Source: Ampelomyces quisqualis (Eukaryota > Ascomycota > Dothideomycetes > Pleosporales > Phaeosphaeriaceae). Taken from it: a stretch of 64,000 bases of DNA. Positions 42,386 through 54,422 of the stretch are shown piece after piece; position 1 is the first letter of the stretch, and every line of letters begins with the position of its first letter. A model generated the notes under the pieces. The model was given only the letters and a program-made list of their open reading frames with translations. It was not told where the DNA came from and did no database searches. The stretch lies in the NCBI GenBank assembly GCA_018398575.1, contig JAGTXZ010000014.1, positions 1,488,001 through 1,552,000 on the forward strand, read 5' to 3'. The position numbers and the translations under genes were made by a program.

Positions 42386-44460
42386 ATGGAGATGCCCGAC
42401 GGAATCAAGAAGAGGCCTATCAAGGGTATGCGCCGGGCGTGCTGGGAATGTGAGAATGAGCCCAGAGAATAAGTATCTGGTCGAAGTTGTACTGACAATC
42501 CTGTTTAGGCAAGAAGCCGCGGCTTCAAGAACCATCGAGCCAGGTGGTTGCCGTATCTACAGCCAGCTTAGGACCTGATCGAACAGACCAGAGTAACCCT
42601 TGCTCACTTCACATTGGCGAAAGGCTCAGCAAGCTCGAACAGCTCTTTGAGAGATTCGTCTGTCGCAAAAGCTCTATGACTGGTCTGTCGGCAGAAGTCC
42701 CAAGTAGCCCGACGCTCGTTGCATCAAGTGAAGGAGAATCAAGTTCTGTTTTCTCCAAGAGCCCGAGCGACGCCAAGAGTGCCTCGTCAATTGGAGATGG
42801 TACAGTAAGTCATCGAGGTTTTCCCCTCGCAGTATGATATTTATCAACCTAGCTTGGAGCGCAGACCTGGACATCAGCACCTTCAATTCGCACACTGGCC
42901 AACAACCCGAAGACTGGACCAAACACAGAAATTGATGTCGTTCAACGTTCTTTGGTTGCACTTCTGCCATCGCAGCACGATGCAGACATTATCTTCGAGT
43001 CGTCGAATGGATGGACGATCTTGGACGGCATCTACAAAGCAAACCGCCACATGTACGTCAACCGAGATAGGCAATCGTACGCGCTAGACATGGGCGCGAT
43101 TGCTGGAGAAAGGTGTATTATCGTGGCTCGTACTCTACTCCATCTCGCCATCTGCATCCATTCGCTTCCACCCGAATTCGACAAGTCTCGACTAGCCAAC
43201 ATGTGGTCGCTTGATGGTACGATGCAAAACTACGTAACCACTGTCACGACTTTGATCACCTCCTCGGATGAACTCATGCTGACACTTCATGGCCTCGAGA
43301 CGCTCATGCTCCTTGCGCTTTTCCACATGAATTCTGCTAATCTGCGCCAATCGTGGCTCATTGTACGAAGAGGTCTTAACCTAGCCCATCTGATGGGTTT
43401 CCATCGCATCATCACGCAAGCAGATCTCAAGCCTCCGATGGCCGTAGTATCAAACGCAAAGATGATCTGGCGTGGATTCGTTGATCTCGACCGATATCTA
43501 GGACTGCACCTCCGTCTTCCTTTTGCAGCGGACGACTACCCACTGCCTCCCGACGCCGATCTGCACCTGGCTCACAAGTCGAGAATCAATAGGTTGGCGA
43601 GGCAGATTGCCGAGCTTGACCGGAACATATCGCCACAAGGATACGCAGCCGCACTTGCTCTTGACGAAAAGCTGGAGTCGGTGATGAAGGAGCTGCCCAA
43701 GGAGTTTTGGCAAGTACCCAACATACCATCGACGGCGCGATCACCGGAAAGTTATGCCGTGTTGGAGAGGCTGATGGTGCAGATGTGGCACTTTGAGCTC
43801 AAGGTCTTCATCCACCTACCGTATCTCTTGCGAGCCCATCGAGACAGTCGATATGAGTATTCCAAGGTGGCGGCTTTACAGGCGAGTCGGAACATGGTGA
43901 TGCGGTGGTTTGCGCTGCGCAACGCAAGCATCACGCAGGCGTGCTGTCGGTTCGCCGAGATTGGCGTCTTCATGGCGGCGGTTACACTCACACTGGATAT
44001 TATGATTGAGCTTGGCACAAGAGAGAAGAGCCAAGTGCAGAAGACCAAAGGCAGCGACTTTGCCATGGTGTGTCGGCTCATGGGCGAGATGGAGAAGCTG
44101 GCCTCGGCCAGCGCGCGGGAGAAGATTGCGGAGCGCAGTGCGGTGGTGCTCAAGAAGATGCTGTCGTTACTCGACCCCCGCAGACAAGCGGGCGGCAAGG
44201 GTCGACTCACGCTTCCGTTCTTTGGCACGGTTGAGTTTGAGCACAAGAGACCGCCGGTGAGGCCAAACTTCGACGTCGACGCGGAGACGGGCACGAGGAC
44301 GAAAGCCACAGCCACGGGCCAGCATCTTCCCGTGTTTTCGTTTGTGAGCAATGCGCTCTGGCCGGCGCTGGAGTGTGGGCACGACGGCGACTGGGACTGG
44401 GAGATTGTGGTGTTCGACGGGCTGGAGGACCGGGACACGGAGGGCAACTGGGTGTTTTGA
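42386..44460 (+). CDS. Fungal transcription factor with incomplete Zn2Cys6 cluster
   Basis: Exons 42386-42449, 42509-42804 and 42865-44460 join in frame to 651 residues. Both introns have good donors (GTGAGA, GTAAGT) and acceptors; intron 1 has a CTGAC branch. The N terminus reads MRRACWECKK, the start of a zinc cluster (first C-x2-C), but the remaining four cysteines of the six-Cys cluster are missing and the sequence goes straight to a polar linker. A coiled-coil-like stretch (RLSKLEQLFERF) follows. The C-terminal ~530 residues look like the middle homology/fungal_trans region (LLHLAICIHSLPPEF, SWLIVRRGLNLAHLMGF). It may regulate without binding DNA by itself, or be a decaying gene. Confidence 0.78.
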
Positions 44461-44625
44461 CCTTGTACGGATAGGATAGTGAATGATAATGGTGTCACGC
44501 GACTCCAGTCATGGCGCTCTGGCGCGCGGACCACCGCCCGTCGGCCGTGCCCCGTGCCGCGTCCCTCTCCCCACCCCCTCGTGCGTGTGCGTGTGCGTGT
44601 GCCGGTGAAGGAGCACTCGGTAGCC

Positions 44626-47600
44626 ATGTCGACGGACCTCGCCCGGGCGCCCGACGCCCTCAGCGTGTTCGAGGCGGTCGTCACCGCGCACCCGCCCGTG
44701 CTGGAGTCGCTGCTCGCCCAGCTGCCCACGGCCGCGCTGCTCCAGCTCTACCACACGTCCCGCCACCTGCGCGCCTTTCTGCGCCGCTACCCGCTGGCAT
44801 GGACGACTCTGTCCTTCCGCCTGCCCCAGCCCGCCGCCGCCGTGGGCCCGCCCGCCACCGACCCGCCCGACCGCCGCGAGCGCGCGTCCAAGGCGTACGC
44901 GCTGGACGCCCTGCTCACGCACACGGTCGCGCCCAACGGCACGTGCCTGACCAGCCTGCACCTCTGCAACACGGCCGTCACCGGCATCGCCCTGGTCGGC
45001 AGCGTGCTGGCGCCGCGCATCGCCACCCTGCAGCACCTCTCGGTGCGCGGCTGCAAGAACGTCTCCATCAAGTACCACGTCGTGCCGTTCCTCGAGCCCT
45101 ACACCCTCGGGCACGCCCCGTGGGCCCGCAGCCACCTCGCCCTCAAGAGCCTCTACACCTACCGCTGCCGCCACCACCGCCGCCGCCCCTATCTGCCCTC
45201 CTCCCTCGTGCGCCGCGACTCGGACTCGGACCCCACCCACCAGCTGATTGACATCTGCCACCGCCTGGGGATCTGGACCGACACGGCCTGGTGCCCCACC
45301 CCGGGCGGCCGCTGCTTCCGCCGCAAAGACTACCACGCCGGCCGCGCCGGCCCGCAGAACATGGAGGTCTGGGTGCCGTTCGACCGCCTGTGGAGGTCCA
45401 GCAACCGCATCGGGCCTGCCGAGGGCACCACGCCCCTGGGCAGCCACGATGGCAGGCTGTGGGAAATCTCCGAACAAGGCCAGGACGGCGAACCCCTCGG
45501 CGCCGACCACGCTCGCTTCAAGGGCGAGGGCAAACACGTCCCCGCCCACAAGAGGCGGAGCCACGCCATCTTTGTCGACGACGTCAAGTGCGCGCAGTGC
45601 AGCGACGTCATCCTGGAGCGCTGTGAGTCCTGCAGCGTTCGCATGCACTGCATGGGCTGCCGCAAGACGCTCTGCGCCAGCTGCGCCTTCAACCGACCCA
45701 TACCCCGCAAACGAGCAAAGACACGCCATTTTGCGCATCTGGCATTTGGGCACACTTCTACCCTGGGCGGCGCACTCGCGCACGCTTCTGGGTCTTTTGC
45801 GTCCATGCAAGACCAAAGCAACCAAGAAAAGGCCGAGCGCAATCGCTTCTGGTGGGCCCCTGGAGCGACACGATCACCCAACCTCATGACGGAGAGCGCA
45901 AACGAAGACGACTCCTCGTCGGATTCGGAAGACGGCGGCAGTCTCGACAATGGTCTGCCTGCACTACCAGCGAATCGAGAGCCTCCAAAACTGAACATGG
46001 CATGGTGCTGCCTCGAACCTATCTTTTCTGGTGGCGGGGGTATAGCTGTGCTGGGCACTGGGCTAGGAGGCAGGGGCGCGGACAAGATACGAGCCGCGCC
46101 ACTGCCGCGAACGAAGCAATACCAAGATCCAGACTTTAGCAATCAACTTCGGCCGGTAGACTACATTCGGGAATCGAAGAACAACGGCCTGTACGAGTAT
46201 GTCCTAGGCGAGGACGTTGACATTCTGTCCTATTTGAAGCAGGAATCACTCGATCTACAGCAACAGACTTGTCCACGGGGACTGTGTCAGGATTGCTATC
46301 GGAGCTTCCGATGGAAAGTGTCTTGTCGGGCCTGCAAGAATCCAATATGTAAAGAGCACGACTTTAGGGCGCTCAAAGTTCGGAAATGCGGTTATCGAGA
46401 CATGCAAACCGAGCGGGATCACGTCCGAACCCACAATGAGCCTCCGCAACGCCTAGTCATCCCAGACTTCAATCCCAACAGAGCCTCGACGCCAGACCCT
46501 GAGCGCACGCCTACTGCCCCACAACAAGACGTCTTCTCAACCGCAGACAACGAGTCGGAGTCGTCGGAACCGCCCATGTCACATTCACAATTCCTTGTCG
46601 CTTCCACCGCCCCTACTTCCGTAGAAATGTCCGCCGCAACATCCTTCAGCTCCACCGCGACAATCGACCCTTTTGCGCACGCTTCGTCACTTCCATTCGT
46701 ACCTGTCAGTTCGGCACGGCCGCGATCCTTCAGTGTATCCGGCGTGCGAGCACGACTTCCCGAGTCTTGGGCCATGACTCAAAAGTCACCTCGCCCGCAG
46801 ATACCGAGCTCGATCACGAAGCCGCTCCCATTACCCTGCAACCCAAGGCATCCAGTGCAATGGGAGGGCTGCGGGGCGTACTTTTGTCAGTATCCGCGAC
46901 CAGTGGGGGATAACAGACCACAATGTCCGGGGATACTTAAGGAGTGTGCCGAGTGTGCGGTCTTGGTGTGCGATGTAAGTTAACCCACTCCGCTTCCGGG
47001 GCATGTTGTGCTCATTAGAGATCTAGCAATGTGCTTCAGCTTCGCCATCCTGTACGTGCACGTTTTGTACTGTGAACTACCACTGCCCATCATGCACCCG
47101 CAAGCCCAACGTCCGGACCAAATGCCGTTTCGAAGCCGAGCTCAAAGCCAAGAGAGAAGCCGAGTTTCGCGCCATCGCAAGACGAGAAAAAGACCGCGAA
47201 GAACGCGGTCAAGCAGACGAACTCGCCGGCGCAATGAACGAATTCTTCTCTGCCCTCTACGTCCAGGACATAGTCGCTGGCTTCGACAGCCGTGTCTCGG
47301 ATAGCGACATGACCGGCCTAGGAGGAAGTGCAAGCGAGTTCCCCCTTGCCAGCCCCGACTCAATCACCGTGACTACCGAATTTGGCGTCGTGGAAGAATC
47401 AGGCACAGTCACCATCATCAGTGCAAGCGGACCCAGCCCACATCACCAAGTTTTCGACAACGGTACCGAGGACGAGAACAATGTTGAAATGACGGAGGAT
47501 TTGAACCACGAATTATCGCAATTACAATTCGCTCAACAGCAAGATGGCAGTAGTGCAAGCGACGACGCGCAGATTGAATACATGCAAGATGTCAGTGACG

Positions 47601-47707
47601 ATGAAGCAGATGGCTACGACGTTGATGCTGAAGGCGCATATATCCAGGAATTTATGGACGATGAGGCGGAGGGGATACTTACGCCTACTGCTACGGTTGC
47701 AGCGTAA
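44626..47707 (+). CDS. F-box-like, Cys-rich zinc-binding protein
   Basis: Exons 44626-46974 and 47027-47707 (52-bp intron, GTAAGT donor) give 1009 residues. The ATG at 44626 is preferred because the upstream frame begins only at GTG. Residues ~20-65 resemble an F-box (SLLAQLPTAALLQLYHTSRHLRAFLRR). Three Cys clusters follow: CAQCSDVILERCESCSVRMHCMGC, then CPRGLCQDCYRSFRWKVSCRAC, and a third spanning the splice junction (AECAVLVCDQCASASPSC...CPSC). The tail is acidic, Asp/Glu-rich and disordered. The layout is known from large ascomycete F-box-like proteins; an adaptor role for an SCF ubiquitin ligase is only an inference. Confidence 0.8.
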
Positions 47708-48016
47708 GATCTACTCAAGCTGTACAGTGGGGAATGGAGTATCGGTTGTGCGAACGGCAAGGACAAGGACACAAAATTAGATTATTATGAAGTACGATAC
47801 CGATGTGATACATGCGACGCATTTGACAAAGCAACATTTGGGGGGGGGGGGAGCGGGTTTCAGATTGGGACTGGAAGACATGGATTGGATTTTGGTGCGT
47901 CGCATTCTCTGGCGTTCTCGCGATATATTCCCATTTTTCTTTCTTCGCGCGCAGATCCCATCGAATAGATTGAAGGAGCTTCGGATACCATCTCTTCATA
48001 GCGTTCTAATTCTGCT
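47708..48016. other. Intergenic between convergent genes, with a G12 run
   Basis: About 310 bp between two inward-reading stops. It contains an uninterrupted run of twelve G at 47840-47851. No ORF is supported. Confidence 0.5.
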
Positions 48017-49849
48017 TCACAACTTCGCCTTCTCCTCGTTCCCACCAATAAGGTGCCTCCAGATCTCCATCCCTTCATCCCAGTGCCTATCGCTTTCAAT
48101 GTCCACACACCCATCACTTTTCAAAATCCTAATATCTCTCTCCCTCTGCGTTCCCCAAACCGCATTGACCTCCTTTCCCCGGATGAATTCTCCCACCGGC
48201 CCAATAAACTCCCTCACAATACCCTTCTCCGCCTCAGCTAATCCATCCCAGAACCAAATCGCCAAGTCACTCGAATGCGTCACACCCCATTTCCGCGGAA
48301 ACTTCTGATCTACGCACCCCGCGCGCCACTCAATCCTATACCTGTGTAGTAAATGGGCGGCACCATTGACCATTAGCGCGTGTACCATGCCACGCACGAG
48401 TGCGTGGATTTGTATATCAGCATACACGCGGCCAAACGCATCTTTCCAGCTCTTGTATTTTTCCTCGGGCAAGGTGCCGCTTGGAAAGTAAGTCTTCATC
48501 ACGCGCGCGACCGACGAGGCGGGATAATCGGCGACCAGCCGGGATTGCAGGGAAGAATAGGATGATGACGGGGGGCGATATGTCCCGTAGACGAAATGCT
48601 CGTCTGAACATTCGCCTGTCAGGATCGGGATGCGCCGGGCGATGAGGCGGGATGCGAAATATCCTGTGGTGAGGTCGGGCCAGAGAGCGGGGTGTATGAA
48701 TGTGTTGTCTGTTACGCCGCGGTATTGGTGCAAAGTCATTTTCTGGGTAGCGTGGACGAGATGTCTTGCTGGGGTGGAGCGCAGGCGGAAGAGTTGATCT
48801 GTTGGAGATAAAGTGGACGGAATGTGTAGAGTCGATATGAGTTCGATGAATTGCTCCTGAGCTTCTTCTACACTCTTCGGCTGTAAGCCAGGACCATTAG
48901 AAAGCATCATCACTCGTTTGATTATCCCCTTCTCTTTTGGCACAACGCATACATCGTACCTCAACTGATGGAACACGCTATGGCTACCAGCAGAATATCC
49001 AGCTAAAGTGATGTTAGACGCGTTGCCGCCGAAGTAGTTGATGTTCTGGAACGTCCATTCGAGAGCGAGACGCTGGTCCCAGAAACCGAGATTGGGGGCG
49101 TAGGAGGTGGTGGGGAGCGTGGAAGATGCGAGGAAGCCGAAGATATTGAGGCGGTAGGAGGGGGCGACCACAATGCATTTGATGGGCGAGGAGGACAGAA
49201 AAGAGCGGAGGTCGAGGGCATTGGGCGTGCCGTATTGGAGGAAGCCGCCGTCTCTACTATGTCAGTCAATCTGGATTGTTTGGGAACAGACATTTTTCGA
49301 GATAAACTTTTTCAGGACCAAGAGTAATTTTTATAAGGGCATTGTTGAGCAGCGACAGAATTCATGGCGTGACTACTACGCAAGGACGACAGGAAAAAAA
49401 GGTGTAGCAAGAGTGAAGCAGGATGCAAACATAAAGGGACTTACGTATATAAAACATCACCGGCCATCCTAAGCCATCGTCAGCATATACTTTCACGTAC
49501 CAACTCTTCAGATCAACATACCTTCCTCCGGGGCATCCCCAATTGGAACCCAAATATTACACTGCAAACAATCCTCGTCCCACTCTATCTCATCTACTCC
49601 AGGCTGCGGACACACGCCACATCCACCCGTGAAGATGGCTGGATTTCTTTTAGTTCCGTAGCGATAACATGGCGGTAATTGCCGGGGTTTCTGGAACCGG
49701 AATGGACCCAGAGGTGGTAATGCGTACGGCACGTCGCCGAAGTAATGACAGAGAGGTTGGGAGGAAGTGTCGAGGTATGTGAGGCCTTGGATGTGGCCTC
49801 GGAATTGAAGGTCTAGGGGGTAGGGCTGGGAGGGTTTTGAGGACATCAT
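48017..49849 (-). CDS. Type B carboxylesterase (alpha/beta hydrolase)
   Basis: Three exons: 49849-49522, 49468-49445 (only 24 bp) and 49251-48017, giving 528 residues. The small exon encodes GWPVMFYI and is needed to join the two halves in frame, producing the oxyanion-hole motif FYIHGGFLQYG. The nucleophile is S204 in GYSAGS, the likely histidine is H443 (GVTHSSDL), and an acidic residue is available near GECSDEH (about 331-335). An N-terminal CPQPG...DEDCLQCNIW block is the usual second signature. There is no signal peptide, so it is probably intracellular, unlike many secreted family members. The substrate is unknown. Two ATG codons sit in tandem at the start. Confidence 0.87.
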
Positions 49850-50077
49850 AAGTGGATGGATGGGAGGGAGGGCTTGGTGGTGGAAGGTGAGAGGTAGGTG
49901 TTCGGCCGAGGTTAAGGAAGGACAGGGTGCTGATTGGTCGATGTTGTTTGCGGCTTTATCGCACCTTCACTTGAACATCCAAATTGGTTCACTTTTATCT
50001 CCGGTTGGAGAGTGTCAAACCGGAGGTCAAATTCCATAGCGGTCCGAGGTATGGAATCGCTATGCGTACTAGCATCA

Positions 50078-50959
50078 CTACACATACTCCACCCAAATAC
50101 CTCTCAGATCATCTTCACCACTGTCAAGCCTCTCTCGTGTTCCAGCCGTCTTCTCCGAGCTCGCGGGTGCACCAAGTATCACATTGCCATACCAGAAACC
50201 AGTCTTCGAAGCCGCTACCGTTTCCTTCCCGGTCCTCGGCAGTCTCAACACAATGCTCGCTCCACCACCGAGACCCGCAGTATCACACACTCTTCCTAGC
50301 TGGAAAGATACTTCATCGTCTTTCTTCGTTCTGTCTCTGCCCATTATGGACCCGTAGGCAGAGCCCGTTTCGTCAAGCAATGCTTCATCTTTGACAATAA
50401 CCGTAAGCTGCATCACCCCCAGCGCACCACAAGCATGCTTTGTCTTTTCCTCCGACAGCGGCACGCGGACGTTGCGCTGCGTGATGTCATGGCAGAAGAA
50501 TGGAATTCTTCCTCTGACGTTCTGAACTCCTTTCCCTCCTTTGGGAAACGTGACTGCCCACTTCACATCCACACCATCAGCGCGCTTCCTACCTCCACGA
50601 ACAGGTTCATCGTGTGTGTCTTTCACGCTAGTGTAGTTGTCTTCCGGTGATTTAGAGTTCGTCAGGCACCAGTCTTTCCATCCTGTGAAAGTTGCATCTG
50701 GGCCCCACCAGTGGCAAGGGGCTTTTGCTGCGTCGACGAAGCTGATCAGCTCGATGTAGCAGCCGTCGGCGAGGAGTATGAGAGTGTTGGATGTTACACC
50801 ATCGGCATGAAAGCAACCTGGTGTAAGTTTGAAGCTCTTCCCGTAAAATGATTCTAGATGCGGAAGTTTAGTTTCTGGACTGACTGGGACGAACAGGATA
50901 AGGTGGTCAAGAGACTGTGTTTGCGCCATAGTTGTTGTATTCGCCGGGGATGTTGCCAT
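50078..50959 (-). CDS. Glyoxalase-like domain protein
   Basis: An uninterrupted 293-residue ORF with ATG at 50959; an in-frame Met at residue 11 (MAQTQSLDHL) is an alternative start. It begins with the typical LDHLILFVP strand, followed by a F-x-HADGVTSNTLILLADGCYIELISF block and a WWGPDAT segment. These match the Glyoxalase_3-like vicinal-oxygen-chelate fold, in which a His near the N terminus and a Glu in the IELI strand are metal-ligand candidates. Members are common in fungi and mostly uncharacterised; detoxification or small-molecule modification is only a guess. It is the last gene before the AT-rich block. Confidence 0.82.
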   Translation of the reverse strand: MATSPANTTTMAQTQSLDHLILFVPVSPETKLPHLESFYGKSFKLTPGCFHADGVTSNTLILLADGCYIELISFVDAAKAPCHWWGPDATFTGWKDWCLTNSKSPEDNYTSVKDTHDEPVRGGRKRADGVDVKWAVTFPKGGKGVQNVRGRIPFFCHDITQRNVRVPLSEEKTKHACGALGVMQLTVIVKDEALLDETGSAYGSIMGRDRTKKDDEVSFQLGRVCDTAGLGGGASIVLRLPRTGKETVAASKTGFWYGNVILGAPASSEKTAGTRERLDSGEDDLRGIWVEYV

Positions 50960-51440
50960 GCCTGTGAGATTGAATTGACTAAATCATTCCAGAAATTGGA
51001 TACAGAAGATGTGTTATCAAGGTCTTGCGTGCGCAGATGATTCAGAGCTGAGCAAACCGGAAGGTGTCTTCTCAGTCTGAATTAGGAAAGACGCTCCGCG
51101 ATGCAAGAAGTGGGGTAGATGGCCACATGCCATTTTGGAGTCTTCATTGCAACATGTTCAAAATTCTACCAGGAGATATGATTGTCACGCTTCTTGACGG
51201 AAAGGCAACATCATGATGCTCCTTTTCGAGATAATGGCGTGCTTCAAAAGACCATCTAGCACACCGGACGGTACGCAGTACGCCTCTTCTTTGCGACTAC
51301 TGCCGTCGTGTCTCCCATCCAATTACTCTTGCATTCTACTTGCATACATGACCCTCTGTGTGTACTCTACTCCGCAGCCTTAGTTCAGCATCACACTGAG
51401 TACGCTGGTAAATGGGTAGGGGGTACACCCCTTTGGGTGC
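50960..51440. other. Edge of the gene island, no gene seen
   Basis: GC-balanced DNA without a supported ORF. Composition falls to AT-rich at about 51.45 kb. Confidence 0.5.
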
Positions 51441-51540
51441 TAGTTGGGTCGAGGTTAAATTGATTGTGGGTAAGGTATAGCTTAGGGTTATACTAGTTAA
51501 ATTTGCAACCTAACCTCTACCCCTCTATTTTACGCTAGTA

Positions 51541-51618
51541 GTAGGTAGAGGTAGAGGTAGAGTTATACAGACCTTAGGTAGGAGTTAGGGTAGGAGTTAG
51601 GATAGGAGTTAGGGTAGG
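51541..51618 (+). repeat. Short tandem repeats at the compartment boundary
   Basis: A GTAGAG hexamer array (about 51544-51562) is followed by three 12-bp units of GTAGGAGTTAGG (51578-51589, 51590-51601 and 51602-51613, the last with one change). Scattered TTAGGG words occur from 51480 to 51630. The array is not a telomere, since the units are irregular and unique-looking sequence continues. Confidence 0.75.
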
Positions 51619-52733
51619 TTTAGCCTATTTAAAACTGTGTTAAAAACCTATAATAACTTAAATAAATACTAATTTCTTTAAGAGATACTTCTATTACGTT
51701 AGACTCTAACCCTAACCTACTTTTAATTAACCTTAACCTCTACTCTTACCTACTTTACTATAAAAAGATTAGGTAGAAAGTAGAGTAGAGTTAAGGTTAC
51801 GCTAGTAAATAGGTAGAAAGTATCTCTCTTTAAGTAGGAAGTAGGTAGAGGTTAATAGTATAGGAAGTAGAGTAGAAGTTAAGTTATAGTAGAGCTAGAG
51901 TATAGGTTAGGGTTAGGTTATATAAGTACTAGGTATAGGTTAGGTTAGTAGTTAGAGTAAGCTACCTACTATTAGGTTATACTTATATAATACTTTTTAC
52001 TATAACTTTTAAATAAATATATTACTTTAGTACATAGTAAAGTAAAAGAAATTAGCTTACTAAAAAAGTAATCTTAAAATTAAAGATATTACTAGAGTAA
52101 CATCTAGTTAGATTAGTGCATAAAAATTAAATTTTAGTATAGTAATATAAATTTTAAAATTACTGGTATTTAATTAGCTAGTACGCTTTTCTTAATTATA
52201 ATTCTTTATTACGCTAACTAGTTAAGGTAGTGCAAAAGCTTTAATCTCTTTTTTTATAGCTACTACTTAGGTATATTACGTACAGAAGTCTCTAAATAGA
52301 CACCTAAAGAAGAGGTTACAAAATCTATTCTATTACTACCTTTACTCTTATTACTATTCTCTTTATTACTTATTAGATCTGTAAAGCGCCTTATTCTAAT
52401 ATTAATAGAGCTAGAATAAAGATCTAATTTCTAAATCTTATATAGGTCCTAAACTATTTTAGTGCTTAGTTAATATATTAGAGTTAGTAATTATAGTTTA
52501 GTTAGGCTAAATAAGTTATTCTTGTGCGTAATTATATATTTAATAACTATAATTATCTAAATTATCTTAGTTTTAAGTTTATAACTTTAATCTCTTATAA
52601 TATCTCTTATAGTATCAAATAAATACTCTACTCTAACCTCTATAAGCTAAATAGCTAGCATATCTATTACTACCTAGGCTAAAAGTAAGTACGTTTCTGC
52701 GTTAGCCTACTACTATACTAGTATACCTATTAG
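51619..52733. other. AT-rich RIP-degraded DNA, no assignable gene
   Basis: Stops occur in every frame. G/T-rich irregular short repeats (TAGGTAGAGTTAGGTT-like words) continue to about 51.95 kb. No transposon motif is recognised. Confidence 0.5.
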
Positions 52734-53101
52734 TGTAACAACGCAGGTAGGTATAGCTATTAAGATTAAATTAGATATGTATTAGAGGCATATAGGAGTG
52801 CGTATTGTATCAGAGATTCTAGATTAGCTATACACCTATAGGTCTTATATAAAAGAACAAAGAAAACTTATTCTCTATCTAATGCAATAGGCTTATATTT
52901 ATAGTTAAGGTAGTACCTAAGTTAGAGTAGATTTAAAGCGCTTTTAGTGCTACTTCTACTATCTCTTACATAATCTATTACTAAGCCTTTATAAGGTATT
53001 AAATATAATATATATTTACATGTACTTGTTATATTACCTTTCTTCTTAAAATTAATAGTCTTTATTAATTAGGTCTGTATTAGTATAGTTTTAGATACTT
53101 T
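52734..53101 (+). repeat. Left LTR of the gag/protease element
   Basis: It matches 54423-54790 over nearly its full length, including a shared GATATGTATTAGAGGCATATAG block. The 3' boundary is approximate. Confidence 0.8.
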
Positions 53102-53139
53102 CTATTAGTAGTAGTTATTAGCTAAAACTAAGTAAAGCG

Positions 53140-54420
53140 CAGTAACAATCAGCTTATATATAGTTAGGTTTAGGTTTAGAAGCTATCTTAGAAGCTAGTT
53201 AATAGAATCCTGCACTTGAAAGGCTATAGAGACAGAGATAACAGCTACTTTATAAGCAAGAAGTTAGAGTAAGACTACTTAGTTTAATTTGCAAGTAATA
53301 AGAAATTAAGAGATATAGAAATAGAGAATGTTACTTAACTAACTAAAGGGCTGTTAAAGCCTACCTACGCAGTAAAGCAAAAGAAAAAGAATCTAAAAAA
53401 GTAGCAGCTAGTCTAAAAGTTTAAGGCTAACACCTAATTAGTTATCTAGTGTATCCTTAACACTCTAGTTCTATTACTACTTAAGACTGTTATTAGCAAC
53501 ATACTAGAGGTTAAGAAGAAACTATTCTAAGTAAGCTATACGCTAGCTAAGTTTAAGAACCTTTTAGTTACTTTAACACGCTACACAATAGTTAAAAGCG
53601 CTAATAAAGACTTAGATAAGAACTAACCTACTATAAGAACTAGTGTTAACTTACTAACCTAGAGCTTACTTCTAGACTACGTGCTAGTTAAGGTAGTAAA
53701 TAGAAAAGTAAGTAAGTACTTTAGTATTAATGCTAAACACTAGTTAGACCTAAAGATTAGCTAGATTAAAAGGCACATCTAACGCAATAAAGAACTAGGC
53801 CTTAAGCTTACTACTAATAAGAACTTTTACAAGCCTACTTACTATTAGAGAGAGTATAATTAAGCCTTAGGCGTAAAGCACCTTAGGAGAGAATACCTAA
53901 AAGTACCTATTAACATTAAAGGAACCTAGTTTCTTAGCCTTATTAACTCTAGCGCAGAGCTTAACACTATAAAAAGAGAAATAGTAGAACAAGCTATACT
54001 CTTAATTACTTTTCTACTAAAGAGTATAAGAACTGCAAAGATAGTAGTAGCAAATAGGTTAACTAAAGAGTTTTTAGGCATTATATAAAGAGTGCCTATT
54101 ACTATTAAGAGGATTAAAATCTACACTAGCTTCTTTATTCTTAAGGAGTACATAAATCTAATTATCTTAGGCAATCTCTTTCTAACAGACACTTAAGCTA
54201 GAATTAAGTACGCTACTAATAGGCTAATCTACTACTAAATCTTTAGCAAGAATAGTAAGTATAGTAAAAGATTTGTGTATATAAGAAGTAATTAGATTAA
54301 CGCGCTAGAACTCTACTCTAGGCCTCTTATAGGAAACGTTAAGAGAGTATAATTGCTAGTGTTTTACTTCTATCTAAACCTATTACACAGCTAGACTAAG
54401 ACTATTAATTAAACTTAACA
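53140..54420 (+). pseudogene. Gag-protease polyprotein relic
   Basis: One plus-strand frame can be followed across ~1.2 kb with stops almost only at TAG/TAA. Near 53942 it reads FLSLINSSAELNTIKRE, a retroviral aspartic-protease active site in which the expected D-S-G triplet is N-S-S (two G-to-A changes). It is followed by YTSFFILKEY and IILGNLFLTDT, typical of the end of a Gypsy-type protease. The upstream part is Lys-rich and gag-like. No RT motif follows. Confidence 0.7.
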
Positions 54421-54422
54421 CA

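Noticed and set aside
44509..45825. 438-codon minus-strand frame opposite the F-box-like gene
   Set aside because: Mirror of GC-rich coding sequence, Val/Gly/Arg-biased, no motif. The plus-strand gene has Cys clusters and a splice junction.
51405..51640. A telomere end
   Set aside because: TTAGGG words are scattered and irregular, and 12 kb of further sequence with nested retroelements follows.
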